Positions 53,999 to 63,397 are shown, counted from the first letter of the stretch. The stretch: 64,000 nt of DNA from UBA993 sp964389365 (GCA_964389365.1 CAYMDO010000008.1:1-64000), one strand, 5' to 3'. Notes: generated from the sequence alone by a model not told the origin. Made by a program: numbers and translations.

Positions 53999-55186
53999 TT
54001 ACAGCGCCTCTTTTAACAGTTCAACCTTATCCAACCTTTCCCAGGGCAGGTCAAGCTCAGGCCGCCCGAAGTGGCCATAGGCCGCCAGCTGCTGATAAAT
54101 GGGACGGCGCAGGTTTAAGTTCTCAATGATCGCCGCCGGGCGCAGGTCAAAATGTTTGCGGATCAATTCTTCAATAACCGCAACGGGAATTTTTTCAGTG
54201 CCGAAAGTTTCGACCATCAGTGAAACAGGCTTTGACACCCCGATAGCGTAGGCCACCTGGAACTGGCACTTCGAGGCCAAGCCCGCCGCGACAATATTCT
54301 TCGCCACGTGCCTGGCTGCATAAGATGCCGAGCGATCTACCTTGGTCGGGTCCTTGCCGGAAAAGGCCCCTCCGCCGTGCGCGGCATAACCGCCATAAGT
54401 ATCGACAATTATTTTGCGGCCGGTGAGCCCTGCGTCGCCCTGCGGGCCGCCGACCACAAAACGGCCGGTCGGGTTGATCAGGAACCGCGTTTCCGGCAGC
54501 AGCATATCGCCGGGCACAATTTTGGCGATCACCTGCTCTACCAGGTCTTCTTCAATCTGGGCCAGTGTTACGCTGTCACTGTGCTGGGCTGAAATTACGA
54601 TGGTCTGGACATGCGAGGGCCGTCCATTGCTGTAAGCAATGCTGACCTGGGTTTTCCCATCCGGCCTCAGATATTTTAGCTGCCCGCTCTTGCGCACACG
54701 AGCCAGCTGCTGGGCCAGCCTGTGGGCCAGCGAAATCGGCAGCGGCATTAACTCCGGAGTTTCATCGCAGGCAAAACCGAACATCAGCCCCTGGTCGCCG
54801 GCGCCTATCAGGTCGTAACCGTTCAAAACATCTTTTCCCCGCACCTCCAAAGCCTGGTCGACTCCCAGGGCAATATCGGGCGACTGTTCGTCTATGGAGC
54901 TAAGTACGGCGCAGGTATCGCCATCAAACCCGTACTTGGCCCTCGTATAGCCAATCTCCTTGATCTTGTTACGAACCAACCTGGGGATATCGACATAACA
55001 GCTTGTAGTGATCTCGCCGCAAACCAGGACCAGCCCGGTGGTGACCATGGTCTCTGCCGCAACCCTGGCCACCGGATCCTGCTCGATAATGGCGTCGAGA
55101 ATAGCATCTGAAATCTGGTCGGCCAGCTTATCGGGATGGCCCTCTGTTACCGATTCGGATGTAAAAAGATAATTGTTCTGGTGCAT
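53999..55186 (-). CDS. metK: S-adenosylmethionine synthetase
   Basis: Makes S-adenosylmethionine from methionine and ATP. The 395-residue protein has SESVTEGHPDKLADQISDAI, GAGDQGLMFGFACDETPE, GGPQGDAGLTGRKIIVDTYG and GGGAFSGKDPTKVDRSA. ATG 55186 has AGGAGG upstream; the frame extends 14 codons more. No SAM riboswitch fits in the about 100-base leader. A strong terminator follows. Confidence 0.96.
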   Translation of the reverse strand: MHQNNYLFTSESVTEGHPDKLADQISDAILDAIIEQDPVARVAAETMVTTGLVLVCGEITTSCYVDIPRLVRNKIKEIGYTRAKYGFDGDTCAVLSSIDEQSPDIALGVDQALEVRGKDVLNGYDLIGAGDQGLMFGFACDETPELMPLPISLAHRLAQQLARVRKSGQLKYLRPDGKTQVSIAYSNGRPSHVQTIVISAQHSDSVTLAQIEEDLVEQVIAKIVPGDMLLPETRFLINPTGRFVVGGPQGDAGLTGRKIIVDTYGGYAAHGGGAFSGKDPTKVDRSASYAARHVAKNIVAAGLASKCQFQVAYAIGVSKPVSLMVETFGTEKIPVAVIEELIRKHFDLRPAAIIENLNLRRPIYQQLAAYGHFGRPELDLPWERLDKVELLKEAL

Positions 55187-55283
55187 CGTCTGTTCCTCCT
55201 TGATCGTGACTTGGGCTGGAAACTGCAAATAAACGCAAAAAACTCTTCTGATTTAATGGTTTAAGGGGTCTTTCCAGCGCCTC

Positions 55284-55961
55284 TTATCTCCCGGGGTCTG
55301 GTGGCCACCCCCGGCCGGGGCTGCCTTCAGGCTGGGCCCGCTGCAGGATAGCAATCACCTCGTCGTCGCCGACCTGCTCAAAATTCCTGTAGAACTGGCC
55401 GACAGCGGCAAAATCAACCGGCGCTTCGAGATAAACAAGGGCGCTGACCTCTTTCTTCAGGCGGGCAAAGGTTTCAGGCGGGCCAACCGGAACAGCGAGA
55501 GCCAGCTCAGCCGGCCCCTGCTGCCTGATGGAGCCAAGCGCAGCCAGCATGGTATATCCGGTAGCCACGCCGTCATCGACTACGACAACCAGGCGCCCTT
55601 CAACTTGCGGCAGCTTCTTTTCACCGCGGTAGAGCTGCAGGCGGCGGGCAATTTCGGTTTGCTCTTTGGCTGCCTCTTTTTTTACATAGTCGGGGAAAAC
55701 CCCCAGCCGGGAAATCAGTTCATCGTTAAGCATTACCACCCCGTTACTGCCGGTAGCGCCGATGGCCAGTTCGCTCCGGTGGGGGGCCCCAATCTTCCGG
55801 GTTATGATCAGGTCAAGTTCGCCGCCCAGCTTGTTGTGAATCTGTTCAGCCACAACAACCCCGCCGCGGGGCACGGCCAGGACCAGCGGGTCACGCCCCT
55901 TGTATATTTCAAGTCTTTCTGCAAGCATCTCTCCGGCTTCACGGCGATCTTTAAATAACAT
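55284..55961 (-). CDS. Phosphoribosyltransferase-like protein
   Basis: A 225-residue PRTase-fold protein with LAVPRGGVVVAEQIHNKLGG, the TRKIGAP segment and the PRPP-type loop VVVVDDGVATGYTM. Proteins of this sort are widespread, often fused to hydrolases, and act on unknown substrates. Of three ATGs (55970, 55967, 55961) the last is nine bases from GGGAG, a better spacing. Separate from metK by a 97-base leader. Confidence 0.75.
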   Translation of the reverse strand: MLFKDRREAGEMLAERLEIYKGRDPLVLAVPRGGVVVAEQIHNKLGGELDLIITRKIGAPHRSELAIGATGSNGVVMLNDELISRLGVFPDYVKKEAAKEQTEIARRLQLYRGEKKLPQVEGRLVVVVDDGVATGYTMLAALGSIRQQGPAELALAVPVGPPETFARLKKEVSALVYLEAPVDFAAVGQFYRNFEQVGDDEVIAILQRAQPEGSPGRGWPPDPGR

Positions 55962-56008
55962 ATGCATCATCTCCCGTTTTTACTCAGGTTTAAGGTTATT
56001 AGCCCGGT

Positions 56009-56764
56009 TTACAGCCCCAGGCCCTTAAAAAGCCTATGGGCGGCCAAAACTGCCGGTGAATCCGCCGGCAGGCCGAAGAGGGCCTTTGCGTTAAGATCGT
56101 ATTCGGCAACGCCGGAATCATAAGGTATTTCACCGTATAACTCCAACCCCGTGCTTTCCACCTCCCGGCCCAGCTGTTCGGTATCGCCCTCGCGGCTGCG
56201 GCCGATCACCAGTCCCATTCGGGAGACGGATATCTGCACGTTGTCAACAATCTCTTTTACCCTGCCGGCGGAGCGAACACCGCGGGCTGAAGAGTCGCTG
56301 GTAACCAACAGCAGGTCAAGCATCGGCAGCAAGCGGCGGCTCAGGTGCTCAAGACCGGCTTCATTATCGATAACCATGTAATCATAACTTTTGCTTAGTT
56401 TTTCGAGGTACCCCTTAAGCAGGTCATTGGGGTAACAGTAGCAGCCCGGCCCCTGGGGGTTCCCCATCACCAGCAGATCAAAAGCGTCCTCTTCCACCAT
56501 TGCCCGCATCAGACGCGATTCGATAAATATATCTTTTGTCATACCTGTGGGCACTGCGTTTGGCTTCTTGGTTTCTTCAATAATAGTACCGATCGTATCA
56601 TGGACAGTAACGCCCAAAGCCTCGTTTAAGTTGGCGTTGGCGTCGGCATCAACAGCCAGGATGCTTTTGCCCGGGTTACTTTCGATCAGGTAGCGGATCA
56701 GCAAGGCTGAAAGAGTTGTTTTTCCGGTACCGCCTTTGCCTGCAACTGCTATACGTTTGGTCAT
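56009..56764 (-). CDS. cooC: CooC-type nickel-insertion ATPase
   Basis: A 251-residue MinD/SIMIBI-class ATPase with the deviant Walker A AVAGKGGTGKTTLSALLIRY and, in the middle, MGNPQGPGCYCYPNDLL with the CxC pair that binds nickel in CooC-type proteins. It matures carbon monoxide dehydrogenase, the key enzyme of the Wood-Ljungdahl pathway. The CO dehydrogenase genes are not in the window. It follows the MoxR/CoxE pair and may act with it. Confidence 0.85.
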   Translation of the reverse strand: MTKRIAVAGKGGTGKTTLSALLIRYLIESNPGKSILAVDADANANLNEALGVTVHDTIGTIIEETKKPNAVPTGMTKDIFIESRLMRAMVEEDAFDLLVMGNPQGPGCYCYPNDLLKGYLEKLSKSYDYMVIDNEAGLEHLSRRLLPMLDLLLVTSDSSARGVRSAGRVKEIVDNVQISVSRMGLVIGRSREGDTEQLGREVESTGLELYGEIPYDSGVAEYDLNAKALFGLPADSPAVLAAHRLFKGLGL

Positions 56765-56822
56765 CTACGGTTTGTCCCCTTTCAATTACTGCACCTGTCC
56801 ATCAGTTTCCTGGCAAAACCGG

Positions 56823-58106
56823 CTAGAGCCTGCCGGCCAGAACCTCTTCCAGCTGGGCGATTGTGCTGCATGGCCACATTTCAGCCAACTCCGATACCAT
56901 GACAACGGAGCGGTAGTCGGCCCAGCGATCAGGCGGCAGCGGGTTGAGCCAGATTACCCGCCTGACGCGCTCTTTAATTTTAGCCAGTTCTTTTATCGAT
57001 TGATCTAGCGCTACAGTTTTCGTATCGCTGACTATGATCAGCGTGGTTTTCATATTGACCCGGTCGGGGTAATCAGTCATCAACCTGCCGAGAGCCCGGC
57101 TGATATCAGTTCCCCCGCCCCAGTTGCCGCTGCGCCGGATCACCCTGTCCAGCAGGTTGTTTAAGACTATCTTACCCTTAATCCCGGCATCTAGGTTTTC
57201 AAGGTTATCAGAAAAGCTGAAGCAGGAAAGATCCCTGACTGCCTCGTGCAGGCCGTAAAGAAAATGGATAACAAAAGAGCTGTAGCTTTTCATTGACGCC
57301 GATACATCACAGAGCAATAAAATCTGCTCCCTGGTGCGCCGTTTCGGCCTGCGCCTGATCTTAAAAAGAAGCCCGCCGTACTGCATGTTGTCGCGAATCG
57401 AACGACGGAAGTCCAACGGCCCGCTGCGCGGGCCGCAGCGGCGGCGGCGCAGGATTTTTACAGCCAGCTTCCTGGACAGTCTTTGCATAAGAAGTTCAGC
57501 TGCCGGCAGGTCTGAGGCCGCTATGGCGGCAATATCTATTTCGCGCAGGTAATCACCGGCATCCCCGACGCTGCCGGTGCCATCAGCCGCGCCGGAGAAT
57601 TCTGCGCGGTTGTGTTTTTCAGCATCGCGGTTGCGGCAGTAGCGCAAATGGCTTTTTACTACCGTTTCCAAAACCGGTTTAAAGCGCTGCTCGACATTTT
57701 TGCCGTTTTCAGTTTTCTGCATAAACTCTTTCAGCTGACTGCGCTGATCGGCAGAAAGGGAGCTGTACTGCTGCAGTTCCTCGAGGCTCAGCTGCAGTGC
57801 CTCGCCCTTGAACCGCAAATCCCGGTTGGCTTCTTCCAACCGTCTCTTAAACTCATACTCCCGGCGGCCGAGCTCTTCTTTGCGCAATAACTGCTCTTCA
57901 GGAGTCAGGAAAAATTGATCAAAAACCCTGGTAAATACTGCCTGGTCGCGCCTGCTTTTCACCATTGCAGCCTGCAGGGTTGACTTAAACTGCGCCCGCG
58001 ATGCGAGGTCAATCAGCTCAAGCGCCTTCAAGGCATCGATCACTTCAGCCGTGCCCACGGGCAGGCCCTCATTGCGAAGCAGGCCGGTAAAAATGGTTAG
58101 ATTCAT
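56823..58106 (-). CDS. CoxE-like VWA-domain protein
   Basis: A 427-residue protein with a C-terminal von Willebrand A domain carrying a MIDAS site: LLCDVSASMKSYSSFVIHFL, GGGTDISRAL and the Asp of VSDTKTV. It belongs to the CoxE type that partners MoxR AAA ATPases in maturing metal enzymes such as carbon monoxide dehydrogenases. ATG 58106 is chosen; the frame extends upstream to 58151, overlapping the MoxR gene. Ends with TAG. Confidence 0.85.
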   Translation of the reverse strand: MNLTIFTGLLRNEGLPVGTAEVIDALKALELIDLASRAQFKSTLQAAMVKSRRDQAVFTRVFDQFFLTPEEQLLRKEELGRREYEFKRRLEEANRDLRFKGEALQLSLEELQQYSSLSADQRSQLKEFMQKTENGKNVEQRFKPVLETVVKSHLRYCRNRDAEKHNRAEFSGAADGTGSVGDAGDYLREIDIAAIAASDLPAAELLMQRLSRKLAVKILRRRRCGPRSGPLDFRRSIRDNMQYGGLLFKIRRRPKRRTREQILLLCDVSASMKSYSSFVIHFLYGLHEAVRDLSCFSFSDNLENLDAGIKGKIVLNNLLDRVIRRSGNWGGGTDISRALGRLMTDYPDRVNMKTTLIIVSDTKTVALDQSIKELAKIKERVRRVIWLNPLPPDRWADYRSVVMVSELAEMWPCSTIAQLEEVLAGRL

Positions 58107-58135
58107 CTCAAAGCGGCCAGGCCCCTGTTTGCCTG

Positions 58136-59062
58136 TCAGCTGCAGCTGCACGCTTCACCGCCACACTTCTTGTCGATTATAGCCTGCTCAATCCCCTCAG
58201 GACCGATCTGGACGGCAAACAGCTGTTGGTCAGCCCTGGTTTTAAGCAGCAAATTGAGGGTATCGGTAACGACCTTGCCGTCCAGGTGGCTGCGGTCCAG
58301 CGCCTGCAGGGCTCTGGTCCAGTCCAGGGTCTCGGCAATCGAAGGCTTTTTACGCAGGTCCGGCAGACGGCGCAGCCTGGCAACCACCCGGGCGATCTCC
58401 CAGGCCAGGCGGTCGGCGATTCCCGGCACCCTGGCTTTGATAATCTCCACCTCTTTTTCAACCGCGGGGAAATCGAGGTATAAATATAGGCAGCGGCGCT
58501 TAAGCCCGTCTGAGAGCTCGCGCTCATTATTGCTGGTTAAAACCACTACCGGTATGTTCCTGGCCGGTATCGTGCCCAGCTCCGGAATTGAAACCTGAAA
58601 ATCGGAGAGCACTTCAAAAAGAAAAGCTTCAAATTCGGGATCGCACTTGTCAACTTCATCGATCAGCAGCACAGCCTGCCTGTCGGCACGGATTGCCCGC
58701 AGGAGCGGACGCTCCAGCAGATAGCGGTCGGAGAAGAGGTCCTCTTCACGGATTTCCGCCTCTTCCAGGTTGCGGTTCATCTGGATCTTAAGCAGCTGGC
58801 GCTGGTAGTTCCACTCGTAGAGCGCTTTTGTTTCATCCAGACCTTCGTAGCACTGCAGACGGATTAGTTCAGAACCGATGGCCCGGGCCAGCACTTTGCC
58901 CATTTCCGTTTTGCCCACTCCCGGCGCCCCTTCAATCAGCAGCGGTTTCTTCAGTTCCAGGGCTAGAAAGACCGTAAGCACGGTTTGCTCTTCACAGATA
59001 TAGCCGGCCTCTTTAAAACTGTTCCTTAGTTCACCCAGGGATAAACCCATAAATGCCATCAT
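58136..59062 (-). CDS. MoxR-family AAA+ ATPase
   Basis: A 308-residue AAA+ ATPase with Walker A LIEGAPGVGKTEMGKVLARA, Walker B VLLIDEVDKCDPEFEAFLFE and sensor segments (VVLTSNNERELSDGLKRRC). MoxR/CoxD proteins remodel or activate metalloenzymes with VWA partners such as the following gene. Three close ATGs (59062, 59059, 59050) cannot be separated by the weak AGAAGGA site. First gene of moxR-coxE-cooC. Divergent from the dimethylargininase gene. Confidence 0.88.
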   Translation of the reverse strand: MMAFMGLSLGELRNSFKEAGYICEEQTVLTVFLALELKKPLLIEGAPGVGKTEMGKVLARAIGSELIRLQCYEGLDETKALYEWNYQRQLLKIQMNRNLEEAEIREEDLFSDRYLLERPLLRAIRADRQAVLLIDEVDKCDPEFEAFLFEVLSDFQVSIPELGTIPARNIPVVVLTSNNERELSDGLKRRCLYLYLDFPAVEKEVEIIKARVPGIADRLAWEIARVVARLRRLPDLRKKPSIAETLDWTRALQALDRSHLDGKVVTDTLNLLLKTRADQQLFAVQIGPEGIEQAIIDKKCGGEACSCS

Positions 59063-59230
59063 TCCTTCTAGTTGTTTTTCAATTAAAAATGTCTCTTACA
59101 ATGCCGTTTTAATGATACTACAAAGCAGGGAGGCGGGCAAACAATAAACGCGGGTACTGCCGATATATTTATTGCAATATGATAAAATACAATCGTTCCT
59201 GAAGCAATTCCAAAAATGGGAGGTTCTATC

Positions 59231-60106
59231 GTGAAATATAGCGGTCAGTCGGAAACCGGCAGGATTGAAGCAATTTTGATGAAAAAACCGGAGGCGGCCT
59301 GGATCAGCCAGCAGAATACTGACAGCCAGTGGCGGCAGCTTAATTATCCGTCAGCCCCCGATTATGAAAAAGCACTCGACGAATACAGCCGGTTTGCCGC
59401 AATTATCGAAAACCATGTCGGGGAGGTGCACTACCTGCCCGAAGACGGCAGTGTCGGCCTCGATTCAATCTACACCCACGACCCGGTGATTATAACCCAA
59501 AAAGGGGCCATCCTCTGCAGCATGGGCAAAAAAGAGCGTGTACCGGAACCGCAGGCCGCCGCACGATATCTGCAGGGCATTGGTATGCCGGTAATCGGAG
59601 AAATTAAAGCCCCCGGCAGAGTCGAGGGCGGCGATATCGTCTGGTTTGACGATGATACAGTTGCGGTCGGGATTGGCTACCGCACCAACCGCGAAGGGAT
59701 TGCCCAGCTGCGGAAGCTGACAGAAGGCCTAGTCAGGGAAGTTATAGAGGTGCCGCTGCCGCACGGTAACGGGCCTGCTGAGTGCCTGCACCTGATGTCG
59801 ATGATCAGCCCGATAGACCGCGACCTGGCCGTGGTCTATTCACCGCTGATGGTGGTACCGTTCCGCGAGCTGCTGATTGAAAAGGGAATCAGGTTTGTCG
59901 AGGTGCCGGCTGAAGAATACGACACATTCGGCTGCAACGTGCTGGCGCTGGCCCCGCGCAAATGCGTGATCATCGCCGGCAACCCGAAGACCAAAGCCGG
60001 CCTGGAAGAAGCCGGAGCCACCGTGTACGAATACCCGGGCGAGGATGTTTCAATCAAGGGGGGCGGCGGCCCGACCTGCCTCACCCGCCCGCTGCTGCGC
60101 ACCTGA
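59231..60106 (+). CDS. Dimethylarginine dimethylaminohydrolase/arginine deiminase family protein
   Basis: A 291-residue guanidino-modifying (pentein) enzyme. Catalytic positions line up with dimethylargininases: Asp84 (THDPVIIT), Glu132 (GRVEGGDI), His187 (AECLHLMS) and Cys283 (GGGGPTCLTRP); VGIGYRTNREG is also typical. Members hydrolyse N-methylated arginines to citrulline plus methylamines; others use arginine itself or related compounds, and the substrate cannot be fixed from sequence. GTG 59231 has GGGAGG seven bases upstream. It is divergent from moxR and convergent with mtbB-mttB; dimethylamine would be the direct substrate of MtbB. Confidence 0.75.
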   Translation: MKYSGQSETGRIEAILMKKPEAAWISQQNTDSQWRQLNYPSAPDYEKALDEYSRFAAIIENHVGEVHYLPEDGSVGLDSIYTHDPVIITQKGAILCSMGKKERVPEPQAAARYLQGIGMPVIGEIKAPGRVEGGDIVWFDDDTVAVGIGYRTNREGIAQLRKLTEGLVREVIEVPLPHGNGPAECLHLMSMISPIDRDLAVVYSPLMVVPFRELLIEKGIRFVEVPAEEYDTFGCNVLALAPRKCVIIAGNPKTKAGLEEAGATVYEYPGEDVSIKGGGGPTCLTRPLLRT

Positions 60107-60253
60107 AATTTGACACAGGACAGTTGAAGCCGATGCCAGCCGGTGCTAAAGATCCGAGTATGCCCTGACCAGCTTCCCCCGGCTTCCAACCTTTTGCCTC
60201 TATATATCGAGTCCCCCACCTGCCGGCAGGCGTGATTTTTATCACCACTACTA
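60107..60253. other. Convergent intergenic region
   Basis: 147 bases between the hydrolase and mttB stops. A 12-base palindrome CCTGCCGGCAGG (about 60221-60232) followed by GCGTGATTTTT is the best candidate for a terminator of the plus-strand hydrolase transcript. No other feature is seen. Confidence 0.4.
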
Positions 60254-61723
60254 TTACCTTATGCCCAGTTCTTCCTCCCTGGCAGCAATAACCGCCAGCA
60301 GTTCTTCGTGCACCCCGCCCGGCAGGGGATCGGGCCGGTGAGTCTCCAGGATCTCCCGTGCCTTCTCATCACATACGGCAGCAAGATCCTTTGCGCCCTT
60401 TTCGTTCCAAAACTGCCGCATCCGCCGGTCGATATATAGCGGGCTGGACAGTTTGCGCATATGATGATAAGTATGATCCTCGGCTAAAAAGTGGCCACGC
60501 GCGCCTACGCTTTTGATCACGTCAACAGCCAGGGTATCATCGGTAACAGGGATCCCCTCCAGCACCTTCCTGGTCATGGCAATAATCTCGTTATCCATGA
60601 CCAGCTGGCCGAAACTCATCGTCAGGCCCATCTCAAGCATCCCCCCGCCGTAAATCATATTGGCACCTGCCAGGGCCGGCAACAGGGTGGTGAGTGTCTT
60701 TTCATGGCCCGACTGAGCATCGGATAGTTTCGAATCGCCCTACGTGCCCGCCACATAGCTGGGCAGCAGGTACATCTGGGCCAGCTTGGCTACAGCCGCG
60801 CTGATCAAGCCAAGCTCCGGGCAGCCAACTGTTGCCGTGGTCTGTTTCAGGTCGATCATCGAAGTCGAACTGCCGTACATTACCGGGGCTCCTTTCCTGG
60901 TTAACTGGGCGAGCACAATGCCGCCGAGTACCTCCGCATTGTGGGTAACCAGCGTCCCGGCCAGCGTGACCGGCGAGGTGGCGCCTGCAAGTGCCATCGA
61001 GAGTATGTTCTGGGGCAGGTTGGCCCGGGCATATTCGATGATCGGGTCGGCGCAGCCTTCCGAAATGGTTAAAGGGCTCTGTGGGCAGGTGCAGCCGGAG
61101 ACAATCGGCCGCTCTTTTAACTGTTCACGCCCCCCCGCCACCGCTGCCGCCATTTCGATCAGCAGCTGTGCCGAGCGCTTATCATGACAGGGCTGGGGCA
61201 CATGCTTGGTTGTATTCGACACCGTAACCTCGTAGTTGTGCAGGCTTTCCATCTCGGGGTGCACGTCGCGGGGGGCAACAGTATTTTCAAGCATGTCGTA
61301 CTGGTCGAGGGCATCGACCAGGCGGGCCACATCGCCCTTATCCTTCTTGGTCGATTTGCGGTATTCTCCGCTGTACGGATCGATAACCATCACCCCTTCG
61401 CCGAAGGGGCAGAAATTGACGCGGCCGCTCTCCAGCACAATATCGTGCTTCGGGTCGCGCCCGGCAAGAAAGACCTTTTTCGGGGCGCTGCCGATCGCTT
61501 CCTCCACAATATGGGCCGGTATTTTAACGATCCGGCTGTCCCGATCCACATTGCAACCCCCGCCCTCGTAAATATCTATGGCGTTGTTGCTCTGGACAAA
61601 AAGCCCGGTATATTCCAGCACCTCCAGCGTAGCGTCATGGATCATCTCTAAATCCGAATCGGAAAACAGGCTGAGGCTGCAGCCCAAAAAAGAGCTTCTG
61701 CCGGCTATCCGGTTTCTTTTCAT
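60254..61723 (-). CDS. mttB: Trimethylamine:corrinoid methyltransferase MttB with in-frame TAG (pyrrolysine)
   Basis: Read through TAG at 60740-60742, the frame gives 489 residues with pyrrolysine at 328, about the length and position of archaeal MttB (around 495 residues, Pyl near 334). Flanking sequence is conserved: MYLLPSYVAGT before and GDSKLSDAQSGHEKTLT after the amber. MttB transfers a methyl group from trimethylamine to a corrinoid protein. ATG 61723 has AGGTGA upstream. It follows mtbB by 24 bases in one operon. No corrinoid-protein (mttC) gene is in the window. Without read-through the peptide would stop at residue 327. Confidence 0.9.
60740..60742 (-). other. In-frame amber codon read as pyrrolysine (MttB)
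   Basis: CTA on the plus strand, TAG in mttB. It lies between conserved blocks, with the frame open for 161 codons afterwards. Pyrrolysine here is the catalytic electrophile of the family. Confidence 0.88.
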
Positions 61724-61747
61724 TTACAATCACCTGCCTTTAACTGG

Positions 61748-63139
61748 TTATTTTAAGCCGGTCTTCGCTTTAAACCGTTCCACCGAATTGATGCTGATTC
61801 CCAGGATCCCTGCAATCCTGATCTTGGCCTCAATGCCTTTTGCCGCCCCGGGTTCGGGCATCGGGTAGCCGATATCGAGGGACTGCCTCAGTTCGCGCAT
61901 CACCGAGCAATCACCCAGGTCAAACGGCGTTACCCCCAATTTGGCGGCAACATAATCTTTTGCCCGGTCGATCTTCAGGCCGCGGGCCAGCTGCATCCTC
62001 AACACCAGATCTCCGGCAGTGCGGATACCGCCCATCCCGACAGCAACTTCCTGTGTAGCCTCGTTGCCGAAAGGATCACCGGAGCCCACCTATAAACCGT
62101 CGGCCTTGCCAATCTCGACCAGCGACTTTGCCGCCCGCGATACAGCATCGACCGGCGGCACCGGCGACAAAGGCGTTGCCCCCACGCCCATGCCTACATT
62201 GGCATGGACCGGGATAGAAGCCGCTTCAGCACAAGCTTTGACAAAGGTGACCGCCCGTGCCAGGTTCCAGGGAAAAGTCTTATTGCTGTTGGTATTGATC
62301 ACCGGCCCGAAAATGCTGACCCCGGCTTTCGCAGCCAGCTCGGCCTGCCGGTGGGGATAGAGCCCGGCCAAACGCTGCCCATCAAACTCAAGTTTACCGT
62401 GCATGCCAAGAATAAATTCGCCTGCCATACCCATCTCGATCCCCAGGCCGGGGTACTTTTGTTTAATTTCCCTCGCTGCCAGCAGCGCGGCCAGGATATC
62501 GGCATCGCCTGAAGCGCCGCAGGTGTCGAGGTTAATGCCGTCGGCGCCGGCAGCATACATACCCCCGGCTATATAGACTATATCCCTGACAGCCAACTCG
62601 ACAGCTTTTTCCTGCGCCTCCCGCGCCTCCATAATTTTACCAAGCGGCAACAGCTCCGACCAGTTCTCGACCGGGCCGTCAGGTTTGGTGTAGAGGCCCA
62701 GGTTGGGCATCGCCCCGTAAAGAACCGGCATAATCGAGTTCACCTGCACATTTTCCATTACCTTGGCTTCATCGTGCAGGATTGCTTTCACCGATTTAAA
62801 ACTGTAGTCTATGTTGCCCAGGTCAAGCGAGTCGGCCGCGAGCACCTTTTCATGGACCTGGATCGCCGTGGCCCGGTCAAGCGAAATATTAGCCTGGTAG
62901 TTAATCTTGAAAGCCCCTGAATCAGAAGAGGTAACAATCTCTTTCCCCCTGACCACACTGGCCACATTAACCGGTGAAGTAACTATCTCAAACAGGTAAT
63001 CGAGCTCATCGGCATTAAGCTCCGGGATCTTTCCCCGGTCGGCCGCATCGCGAGTGCCGCTTTCAAGCTCATCCTTAATCTCTGCAGCGCTTAAGCGCAC
63101 CGCTGATCCGTCGCCCATGCGGGTTAAAAATGATTCCAA
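61748..63139 (-). CDS. mtbB: Dimethylamine:corrinoid methyltransferase MtbB with in-frame TAG (pyrrolysine)
   Basis: Read through TAG at 62090-62092 the protein is 463 residues with pyrrolysine at 350, close to archaeal MtbB (467, Pyl near 356). Before the amber: MGVGATPLSPVPPVDAVSRA and VEIGKADGL; after it: VGSGDPFGN and GIRTAGDLVLRMQ, matching the MtbB pattern. It transfers methyl from dimethylamine to a corrinoid protein. TTG 63139 is chosen since GAGGTG stands eight bases upstream and the length then fits the family; ATG 63166 and GTG 63193 are alternatives. First gene of mtbB-mttB. Confidence 0.9.
62090..62092 (-). other. In-frame amber codon read as pyrrolysine (MtbB)
   Basis: TAG in the mtbB frame between KADGL and VGSGDP, the family's pyrrolysine position. 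Translation without read-through would lose 113 residues. Confidence 0.88.
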
Positions 63140-63193
63140 AACAGCAACACCTCTTTCAGCTATCATGCCCAGACGGCAGCTAAAGTAAACCAC

Positions 63194-63397
63194 TCTAATA
63201 ATTCATGATCAACTGCCGTTCTCCTCTAACAAAAAAAGATCGGCAGGATGATGTTCAGGCCGGCAAAAGAGGTGGCTGCGGGAAATCCACCCCGGGCAGG
63301 GTAATCCTGAGTTTGCAGGAACCTGCCTTGGGCAATAATAACTTGATAACCTTACAGACAGAGTTTTATACGTTCTATACGTTCTATACGTTCTGCT
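63194..63397. other. Intergenic region with 9-base tandem repeat
   Basis: Between mtbB and the transposase remnant. It includes three perfect tandem copies of ATACGTTCT (63368-63394). No gene or clear promoter for mtbB was recognised. Confidence 0.5.

Noticed and set aside
55187..55283. SAM riboswitch before metK
   Set aside because: The leader is under 100 bases and lacks the conserved core and a terminator hairpin.
59161..59230. Sigma-54 promoter before the dimethylargininase-like gene
   Set aside because: TTGCA is present, but the GG of the -24 element is missing.
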